Positions 24,656-32,000 of a stretch of 32,000 nucleotides of DNA are shown here, one piece after another (position 1 is the first letter of the stretch; the number at the start of each line of letters is the position of its first letter). The notes beneath the pieces are model-generated. The model did not search any database. It was given only the letters and a program-made list of their open reading frames with translations, and was not told the DNA's origin. The translations under genes were made by a program, and so were the position numbers. The stretch is from Prorocentrum cordatum (taxonomy: Eukaryota; Sar; Dinophyceae; Prorocentrales; Prorocentraceae), in NCBI GenBank assembly GCA_963575745.1, contig CAUYUJ010016345.1:74001-106000 (forward strand), in the 5' to 3' direction.

Positions 24656-26262
24656 TTGCTCCTTCGAGATTTGCAGACTTCACTGCGTGCGGATGAGTTA
24701 CCAAAGCGCGTTCTTGATTTCCGCAGCCGACTGCACCATGAGTTACAGACTCGCCGACCCAGCGGCGATCGGAAGAGTGAATGCGGATTTGATCTTACAT
24801 TTCCCACCCCATCAGCCTACTACAATGCATTGGAGGGTGCGATCGCGGACGCGGCATACCCCATTTGCGCAGGGAACCCAGCTCTCGCCAAGAAGCAGGA
24901 CTTGCCTGAGGATACCCTCCAGTTGATTCACCGCAAGCAGTACTGCCAAATAATACTTTCCCGAGTGCGGAACCACCAGTCATGGCTTTATAAGTCTCTC
25001 TTCTCCGCATATCGTTGTGCTGCAAAGGTTGCAAAGCATGCGGTCCGATCGGAGAAGCGCCAGCACGTCGCGGCCCTCATTGCAGATGCCGAGAGAGCTG
25101 ACGCCGCCCACGACATTCGCAGATGTTATTCCATCATCAAGGGGCGAGCGCCCAAACCCAGGATGCCGATGCTGGCGGTCCGCAACCCCATCACTGGCGA
25201 CCCATGCTTCGACGACATCGAGGACCAGCAGGTCCGCGCCGATGCCTTCTGCTCCATTTTCGAGGCGACCGAGCTGCCCATGGCAGGGGGCGGGGCCCCC
25301 CAGATGATCACTGGTGCCCCCGGCGAGGACCTCATAGGCCAGTGCGACGTACCCGACGTGACAGAGGCCCTCTACCGGCTCCCCAACTACAAGAGCGCTC
25401 CCGCCTTCAAGCGGACTGACCCCGTCACCTCAGATGCCCCTCGACACGACCCCGAAGGAGGCGCTGCAGAACCTTGGAAGCTCAGCACAGATATCTAGGT
25501 GAACCCCTTCTTGGAGTCTTTCGGGCCGCCCAGGCGTATCAACGAGTTTCCCAAAGGTTCAAAGATGGTGAAAAAGTCCCCCTGGGGAAGCCCAAGTGGG
25601 ACGGACTAAACGCCAAGCATCATTGCATAACCATCAACCTAATTGGCCACGCAGGTAAGGCTTTCGCGAACGTTGCTATTATGCCTGAGCTGCGCCAGAT
25701 GCCAGGCAAACTTTCAGTTACACAGTTCGGAGCGCTACAGGGTCGCTCAACGAGAGATGCCATTGCATTAGTAGATGGGATTGGCAGGCGCTTCCGTGCC
25801 AACCCACGCCGCGCCCAGCATCCAGCCGCGATTTTAGTTTCGGCCTTGATCGATTTAGAGAAAGCATTTGACTTGCTTGATCGGCAACAGGTGTGGACAG
25901 CACTAGAGCGACTCGCTTTGCCCCGCCAGACCCGGTTGGTGACTGAGGAGCTATACAGTGGTACGTGCCAGATTAAGAGATGCTAGACTTAATCGCCCTT
26001 GTCGTCGACTTCTCATTCGCAAAGGCGTTCGACAGGGTAGCGATGAGGGACCAGGCCTATTCATAGCTATATACGGCATGATTACTAAAGATCTCGGTGG
26101 GCAGACTTCAGCAGCAGGTTACCAGGGCATCCAGGTGCAGCACGACCCTCCTTCCAGGTTTTCGGGAATTCCGGTGATTTAACGAATATCGAGCCTTCGG
26201 ACATAGACACGTCGCAGATCAAATTGGTTGATGATCTAATCGCGCTGACGGTCGTCGACGGT
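24656..26262 (+). pseudogene. LINE A reverse transcriptase
   Basis: The linker (LLRDLQTSLRADELPKRVLD, then RRCYSIIKGRAPKPRMPML) is in the endonuclease frame. After TAG 25496-25498 and a shift near 25520, the fingers and palm read RFKDGEKVPLGKPKWDGLNA, ITINLIGHAGKAFANVAI and LIDLEKAFDLLDRQQVW (motif A Asp). A shift near 25960 leads to GVRQGSDEGPGLFIAIYG (motif B), and one near 26175 leads to IKLVDDLIALTVVD (motif C Asp-Asp retained, 26230-26235). Frames alternate 2-1-2-1-2, so the indels compensate one another, consistent with random decay of one original frame. Confidence 0.75.
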
Positions 26263-26323
26263 TTCGACCGTCACCTCGTTCTTAGACTTCCTGAGGACTC
26301 ACGTTAATGCCAGTGGCCTCACC

Positions 26324-27400
26324 ATGAACGTCCCGAAAACCGAAGTGATGTTGAGCGCGGTGGGGAACGGGTGCGGGAAACTTCGCCAGATGGTCGCCAA
26401 ACAGCAAACTGGCATTCGCATGACCCACGTAGACATGCAGGCCCGCCCGATGCACCCGACGCCGACGGTTAAGTACCTCGGCTGCTTGCTCTCCGCCACT
26501 GGTTCTTCCTCCTCCGAGGTCAAGACTCGCTTCTCCTCTGCGAATAAGGCGCACGGCCGCTTGGCCCAGAGAGTCCTCAAGGGCAGCTTCAGCATTCGAC
26601 TGCAAGTACGGCTGTGGTGTGCCCTTGTTCGCTCCATTGCGCTGTACGCACTGGAAGTTGCTTTCGTTACTCGCGCTGATCTGAAGATGTTGGAACGATG
26701 GCAGACCCGTAAGTTAAGGCACAGTTCGAGATCCCTTGCCCACATGTATCGCATCTCCAACTCGGACATCCGTCGACAGGCCAACATCTTCAGCGTCAGC
26801 TCTACCCTTCTGCATCGTAGGCTTCAGTGGTGGCGGCGCGTTTTTGCACCAGGACTTCTACCAGAACCCCCAGAATACGACCCCGCGATAGCGGTGAGAT
26901 CAGTTGGTTTCGGGAAGCCCTCGTTTGAGGGTCCAAGGTGCCGCAACCACTCCTGCCCGCTAGGCCAGCTTCTATCCGACCTTCGAGCGCTCTGGTCTCG
27001 CATCCCAGCAGAAGACGAGGAGCGAGCACCTTCCGAGTCGCCAAGTGTTTCGCTGGGGTGGCTCAGCATGCTCTCAGAGCCCGAACTTAAGGTGGTCCTC
27101 TCACACGAAGTTGAGAGCGATCAAGCACAGGAAGCTGGCGAAATTGATGCCTCTCGACTTCTCGTGCGCCCCGAGTGTGGAAAAGGATGCAACGGCCAGA
27201 AGGGATTGGAGAGTCATAGGTTCGCAGTTCATTCCATTGTTGCCAATCGCGTGAACATCCCTCCTGAGGACCTCAGTGCCCGCAGATGCCCATGTTGATC
27301 GCAGGTCTTTACCCACAAGGACACCTTGATCAGGCACATTCAGTTGAAACGATGTCCCCACCTCACCGTCCCGCAGCCCGCTCGGGCTCAGGCACGGCTT
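26324..27400 (+). pseudogene. LINE A thumb, post-RT region and C-terminal zinc finger
   Basis: 325 open codons follow the palm: GLTMNVPKTEVML, then PTVKYLGCLLSATG, RLAQRVLKGSF, LYALEVAFVTRADLKMLERW and LLHRRLQWWRRVF, the usual order after a LINE palm. Near the end ARRCPC is followed by TGA (27296-27298) and, in the same frame, SQVFTHKDTLIRHIQLKRCP. The TGA thus falls inside a C2H2-like finger. The finger probably binds nucleic acid during integration. Corresponding sequence in LINE B is cut off by the window end. Confidence 0.7.
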
Positions 27401-27455
27401 CCTGGTTTGGGCAGACCTCTCCAGCCAGCAGCAGCGCCCATCGTGCGCGGGCGCG

Positions 27456-28217
27456 ATGTTCACACCAGCGGCCGAGCTCCGCACGAAACGGGACGCGGGC
27501 AAGGCGGGCGCCGAGAGCATCGACACAGCCAGCGAGGACACGATGATCGTGGGCAGTTCGTTTTTGGACACTTCGAAGAAAGACAGGTTGATGATGAAGC
27601 TCCTGCCCCAGCACGAGGACATTCCCCGAAGTTCGGCGAGGGGCCAGAACGTGGCTGCGAGGCTCAAGGTTGGCGCGCAGATACTGACGGCGCTGGCGTT
27701 TAGCACAGCACACGATCTGAAGGCCGAGGAGGAAGTGAGGGGCACGGTCGAGGCCGCCAACGACTACCGCGGCCACTTTCGGAGCAAGAAACCAGACACC
27801 TAACACCGCATGCTGCCCCCCGAAGTGAGCGAGTCAGCGGGGGCCAGGTGCGACGAGGTCGAGACCGCAGGGGTACTAGGACCCCTCCCCCAGGAGTCCA
27901 CGCCGGCGTCGACGATGGCGGTGGAGTCCAGGAAGACCCTCATGGATCCAGAGGTGCGCCCCATGGTGACCAGATGCTTCGACGCGAAGGTCAAAGCGAC
28001 GATCGACGGAGAGCAGGAAGATGCAGCCAAGTGGAAATTCGCAGCAATGGTACACACCGCAGTGACGACGATGTCTATGTATGCACTCAAGACCAACGGC
28101 GTCTTGAAATCGGCGAGTTCGGTTCGAGAAGAAGACGAGGCCCCGAGGTCCATGACGACCAAGGAGCTCGATAAACTAGTGTTCAGAGGAGGCGAGAACA
28201 GATCCAGCGGCAAGTAG
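27456..28217 (+). pseudogene. Conserved-looking tail after LINE A, function unknown
   Basis: One plus frame is open across 254 codons except for TAA at 27801-27803. It looks protein-like: KRDAGKAGAESIDTASEDTM, KDRLMMKLLPQHEDIPRSSA and LKVGAQILTALAFSTAHDLK before the stop, and PEVRPMVTRCFDAKVKATID, WKFAAMVHTAVTTMSMYALK and MTTKELDKLVFRGG after it. It lies in a different frame from the zinc finger just upstream. It could be a LINE tail domain, in the position of the LINE C tail but not clearly similar to it, or an unrelated host fragment. No family recognised. Confidence 0.4.
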
Positions 28218-28600
28218 ATGCGCGCGAAGATGAAACGATACCACCCGCAGGTTTGCGCTCACGCCGTTCCCAGCCTCCCACATTGGACCTCCGAAGTTGA
28301 TTCAGACTTCGAGGTTCGGGAAGTCTTGACTCTGGTGGAAGCTAGTTCAGTTACTTTTGATGAGGGCCCGCCTTGATGCTAGAGGGCAGATTGGCGGCCG
28401 CTCTCGTTGTGCCTTCCCCTCAGGGGAGGGGGTGCTCGAGCGTGGGACCGTAGGGTTCTACTTCCGTACCCGCTCCTCAGGCCCCCTGATCTCGTGCTCT
28501 AGGTGACTGCGAGGTTGCGCCGTGTCTACGGTAGGCTTTTCGCTGGGCCCACCGCTAAACACCCGATGGAGAATGTTAGAGGGCGTTGCGTTGGTAAAAA
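28218..28600. other. Spacer between LINE A and LINE B
   Basis: No protein-like frame. A pyrimidine/purine inverted repeat (CCTTCCCC/GGGGAGGG, 28412-28430) may form a hairpin and could belong to the LINE A 3' end. A run of seven A at about 28594-28600 directly precedes the LINE B 5' region. Confidence 0.4.
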
Positions 28601-28811
28601 AAGAAGCTCGGCGGAAGCCTCGACGGCTCGAGACGTCCACCGACGCAGGAGTCGGTCGCGCCAGGTCGCAAGTCCCGGCCAGTTCAGCAACAGCCTTGTC
28701 GGCCGTGCGATGGCCGCGATTGGCGCTCCGCCGCGGGGCGAGTGACGTCCTGGACAACTGTGCTGCGAGCGTCCGCGGGCTGCCCGACCCGCGAGGACAG
28801 CGGCACTGGCG

Positions 28812-29936
28812 TTGTTTCCATTGGAGCTGCTGGAAGAAAGGGCGCAAGGGCCACGCGCGGCAAGCGAGCCCTTAGGCGAGCGGCGTGGCTCGCACTGGTG
28901 GCGGGAGCGGCCTGGCATCATGGAATACGATTTCACGCGCTCCACGGCCGCGCAGCTGGTTCCCACGCAGACGCTGAACAGTCTAGCCCGGCTGCCACAA
29001 CCGCCAGCTGAAGTACGCAAGAGAGAACATCGTGAGTCCACCCAGAGGCGTCGGACTCGCACCTTGAAGATCTGGAGCTTCAACGCCGAACCCTTGCGGG
29101 TTGTCGGCCGCTTCGGCGAGCTGCTGCGGCTCGCCAAGAAGGTGAACGTGGTTATCTTCACCATGCAGAGCACCCAGATGGACTCAGGCATGACGTGGAA
29201 GGCGGGGCAGTGCGAGGTGCACTCTTTAGCGCGTTCGGGCAAGGGTCGGCGCGACGGCTGCCTCATCGCCATCAACACGACGCACTTCAAGAGTTGCAAG
29301 GCCCGCTGCGAACACTCATGGGTGCAGGGGCGGCTTCATGGCATCCGCCTCCGCAGTGACCACAGCACCCGCTTCGGGCGCGACATCTACATCACGAACG
29401 GCTATGCCCCGACGAAGGAGCCAAGTCGACCCCCTCAAGGCGCTGATCAGAACGTATTTCGCGATACCCATCAGGCCCTGCGCGATGCGTTCTGGCAGGT
29501 ATGCCGCAAGGCCATCAGCCAGGTCCCCGCTCTCACCGCCTCGGTGCTCACGCTGGACGCCAACGTTCACTTGCCTCATCATCTTCCCTGGGTAGGCAAC
29601 GCTGGTGCTGGTCACAAATATACAACTATTAATGACAACGGGCACTCGCTGATGGACCTGATGGAGGACCACAGCCCCATGGCGCTCCATGCGTTCGGTA
29701 GCACAGCAAGGTTCAACGGCAGGCGGCGCAGCCCTATAGGCTCCTGGACCACGATTGGTTACGTTATTGTGCGGAGGCAGGGCGGGCATGGCAACAGTTT
29801 CCGACCCAGACTTGATCTGCCCGTCAATCTCGGAGGCCATCGGGACCACCGCCCGCTGGAGACGCGCATCTTCGCAGGTCTTCCGGCCCGCTTGAGGCAG
29901 GAAGGACGACCCCGTTGGCGACGCTTTTCCTCCTGA
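28812..29936 (+). pseudogene. LINE B endonuclease with upstream peptide
   Basis: The 374-codon frame contains the endonuclease: LKIWSFNAEPLRVV, VVIFTMQSTQMDSG, IYITNGYAPTKEP, VLTLDANVHLPHHLP (D-x-N retained), GSWTTIGYVIVRR (the Asp found in LINE A's NQIDCV is Gly here) and HRDHRPLETRI with the Asp-His pair. The basic KRALRRAAWLALVAG peptide lies in a neighbouring frame at 28857-28923. As in LINE A, the frame ends at TGA shortly after the domain. One candidate catalytic-site change differs from the one in LINE A. Confidence 0.7.
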
Positions 29937-30069
29937 TGGGCGTCAAGCGACCCCAACAAGCTCAACAAGCTCAAGATGACGACGAACACGGGCCTACCCG
30001 ACCTGCCCGAATAAGTGAATTCCGACATAGAATCAGCGATGGCCTCGAGGAGAAGCGACCCCATGATGA

Positions 30070-30830
30070 TTGGCAAGACATATGCGGCAGTGGCTAGACG
30101 ACACCCCATCAGCCGACTTCAACGAGCTGGAGGCGGCTGTGGTGAACGCGGCGCGGGCCCCATACATCGAGCCCCCCTTCCCGCGGCGGCGCGAATACCA
30201 CAGCCTTCGGAGACTCTACAGCCCAGTTCATCTCTACCGAGCACGATTGGCAGCAGCAGTTGAGCGCAGTGCCTGACTCATCCCACTGGCTCAGGAACTA
30301 CATCCAGGCCAATTCCAATTAGGCACCCAAGGCGGCGGCCAAGGCGATCAGGAGCGAGCAGCGCCAGCGCACGGTAGCGCTCGCTGAGCCCGTCGAGCAG
30401 GCTGATGGCCAGAAACTTGAGGAAGCTCCACGCCATCGTAGAAAAGTTAGCACCCGAGGCGCCAGCGCCGATGATGACAGTGAACGACCCAGCCACAGGA
30501 CTTCCGCGCTTCGACTTGGAGCGTGATCGGCAGGTTCGGATTCAAAGCATATGTGAACTATGTGACGGGCGAGCCATGGCACGTGGCGTTATCCCCCCTC
30601 ATCGAGGCGCGTCTGGAAGAGACGATGACAGGATTGGCCCATGCTACATTCGCGACGTCAAACAAAGCACCATGGGCTTGCCCAATCCGAAGGGCGGCCC
30701 CACGCTGCATTGGCCATTACTTGGCCCGCCCGTTGGCGCGGTCGCCGAGACCTGGAAGTTGGCGGTCGACATGTCGGCGGCCCCTCTCCTGCAGGTCCAC
30801 AGTGCGGCCCAGGCTTTGGGGGGGGGGGGC
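30070..30830 (+). pseudogene. LINE B linker between endonuclease and reverse transcriptase
   Basis: Fragments in several frames align by eye with the LINE A linker. WLDDTPSADFNELEAAVVNA and RREYHSLRRLYSPVHLYRAR correspond to FPTPSAYYNALEGAI and the following helix. LRKLHAIVEKLAPEAPAPMM and FDLERDRQVRIQSICELC correspond to RRCYSIIKGRAPKPRM and FDDIEDQQVRADAFCSIF. ETWKLAVDMSAAPLLQVHSA corresponds to EPWKLSTDI. Frame changes between these pieces show multiple indels. Confidence 0.55.
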
Positions 30831-31650
30831 TGAGAGGTTCAAGGAAGGCGAGGCGGTCCTCCTGCGCAAGCCCAAGGGCGACGGCAGCTCAGCGAAGCAC
30901 GACTTCCGCACCATCAGCTTAATTGGCCACGTGGGCAAGTCCTTCGCGCGAGTCACTATTCTGGACGCATTACGCGATGTTGCACACCGCGTCTCTCCAA
31001 CGCAGCTTGGGGCCATGCCTGGGCGTGGCGCCCGCGACGCGGTGGCAGTGGCATTGGAGGTTATCACTCGACGCATTCGTGCTCATCGAGCTAAGCGATG
31101 GGGCCGCTCACCTCCCCCTCCTATGTCGCTGGCAGTCCTCACCGACCTTGAGAGGGCCTTCGGCATGATCAACCGCCAGGACACCTGGACAGGCCTCGAG
31201 GATTTCCAAGTACGCTGGGACGCCCGCATGACCATAGAAGAGCTCCACGACGGCATGTGCTATCTGTTCCGCGATGCGAAGACGCGGGAGCCAACCGACA
31301 GGATATGGGTCAAACGAGGTGCACGTCATGGAGGAGTGGGGAGCCCTGGTCTCTTTGTTGTGGCTTACGACAAGCTTCTGGCAAAGGTAGCGGGGATCCA
31401 GACCCAACAGAACTACGCGAGCGTCTCTGCGTTCTTCGATCCCTCCCTCTAGCGCATGAGAACCAACAGCGGCCTGGAAGATGAGGACTGCACCGCGGTC
31501 GACGTCCGCCACCTCAAATTCTTGGACGACCTGCTGACCTTCACCGACGTTGAGGAATATCATGACGTCTCCACTTTCTTAGAAATCGTGAAGGGCGAGA
31601 TCGAGCATGGCGGCATGCAGGTGCATGGGAAGAAGACCGACCTTTATTGA
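30830..31650 (+). pseudogene. LINE B reverse transcriptase palm
   Basis: One frame reads RFKEGEAVLLRKPKGDGSSA, FRTISLIGHVGKSFARVTI, LTDLERAFGMINRQDTW (motif A Asp) and WVKRGARHGGVGSPGLFVVA (motif B). It then has TAG at 31450-31452 and continues in the same frame as VRHLKFLDDLLTFTDVEEY with the Asp-Asp of motif C. Apart from that nonsense codon the palm is intact, so LINE B is less decayed here than A or C. Confidence 0.75.
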
Positions 31651-32000
31651 TACCATCGGGCGTGGGCAGTAAGAGGCGGCTGAAGCGCATCGGGGCTCGC
31701 ACCATTGGTATTGTCACGTGGCACGACGACGATTGCTCCCCCCTCCACCCGCAGCCCACAGCGAAGTACTTCGGCGCCCAGTTGGCAGCCACCGGAAGCT
31801 ACCAGGTCGAGGTGGCCCACGGGATCCAAGCGGCGAGATCGGCCCACTCTCGTCTGCAGCGTAGAGCTTCCCGTGGGGGTTTTAGCCCCAAGCTGGGGAT
31901 CTGGCTCTGGAATTCGCTGGTCCGCTCGGTGGGCTTATACTGCCTTGAAGTCGCCCCCCTTTCCAAGCGTGAACTGGCTCGTCTTGAAGCCTGGCAAGTA
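31647..32000 (+). pseudogene. LINE B thumb and start of post-RT region, truncated by window
   Basis: After a frame change near 31645, exactly 118 codons are open to the last base: LIPSGVGSKRRLKRIGARTI, LHPQPTAKYFGAQLAATG, HSRLQRRASRGGFSPKLGIW and LYCLEVAPLSKRELARLEAW. They parallel LINE A's HPTPTVKYLGCLLSATG and LYALEVAFVTRADLKMLERW almost position by position. Confidence 0.75.

Larger units (their letters stand above)
23343..28217 (+). mobile_element. LINE A: decayed non-LTR retroelement with APE endonuclease
   Basis: Plus-strand order: a 5' region with a basic N-terminal peptide, an APE-type endonuclease, a reverse transcriptase, a thumb and post-RT region, a C-terminal zinc finger and a tail. 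Lesions include TGA at 24641-24643, TAG at 25496-25498, frameshifts near 25520, 25960, 26175 and 26280, TGA at 27296-27298 and TAA at 27801-27803. The 5' region (GGAAGCTCGGCG.AAGCCTC) and the N-terminal peptide are shared with LINE B, 5.26 kb downstream in the same orientation; protein similarity is clear but distant. The 3' boundary is uncertain. Confidence 0.75.
28601..32000 (+). mobile_element. LINE B: decayed non-LTR retroelement, runs off the window
   Basis: Same layout and orientation as LINE A: shared 5' region, basic N-terminal peptide, APE-like endonuclease, linker, reverse transcriptase and thumb. Lesions include TGA at 29934-29936, several frame changes between 29940 and 30830, TAG at 31450-31452 and a shift near 31645. 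The right end is beyond the window. Confidence 0.75.

Noticed and set aside
20350-27803. Stop-codon reassignment to explain in-frame TGA/TAG/TAA in LINEs A, B and C
   Set aside because: All three stop codons are involved and frameshifts accompany them, while the adjacent OTU gene uses no internal stops. Ordinary decay explains it.
28412-28430. Pyrimidine/purine hairpin as a terminator
   Set aside because: The stem is short with a minimal loop and no transcription unit is known to end there; noted only as part of the LINE A/B spacer.

Overview
This window reads as nuclear DNA of a dinoflagellate. The reasons are: very GC-rich sequence packed with satellites and codon-multiple repeats; a degenerate tandem match to the dinoflagellate spliced leader at 4053-4089; three LINE-type retroelements whose endonuclease, reverse transcriptase and zinc-finger parts have the style I associate with dinoflagellate genomes (recollection, not checked); and TTGGGGCCT-type intergenic repeats. 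I see no rRNA, tRNA or CRISPR array and nothing prokaryotic.

Layout. 1-4050 is repeat DNA: a degenerate AGCATAGC-type repeat, a 90-bp minisatellite of about 15 units (about 1212-2605), a (GAT)n tract, a CT tract and a GGATT-type satellite. 4053-12100 holds two related copies of a module made of an Ala-rich GCC/GCG block, CAG tracts and an array of 138-bp (46-codon) repeats. The first copy follows the spliced-leader relics. Between the copies lie two broken protein-like remnants (7736-8247 and 8349-8816). 12221-15170 holds further short duplications, an 87-bp triple repeat and a 255-bp CCG expansion.

The one clearly conserved host locus is at 15315-19543 (+). An exon with an RZ-type zinc finger is followed, after a repeat-bearing intron-like gap, by a 967-codon open frame. 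That frame resembles the C-terminal region of RNF213/ZNFX1-type giant proteins and ends in an OTU cysteine-protease domain with its catalytic Cys and His present. If the two belong to one gene, it couples a ubiquitin-ligase-type module to a deubiquitinase, which is the most interesting system here.

20017-32000 is retroelement territory. LINE C (minus, about 23012 to 20017) is 5'-truncated, with a frameshift inside its catalytic YADD motif. A 173-bp inverted-repeat element with a perfect 8-bp target duplication sits in its tail. LINE A (plus, about 23343-28217) and LINE B (plus, from about 28601 off the window end) are diverged relatives, each with an APE-like endonuclease and a reverse transcriptase, and each carrying several stops and frameshifts. 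All three look dead, in contrast to the intact RNF213-like/OTU frame beside them.
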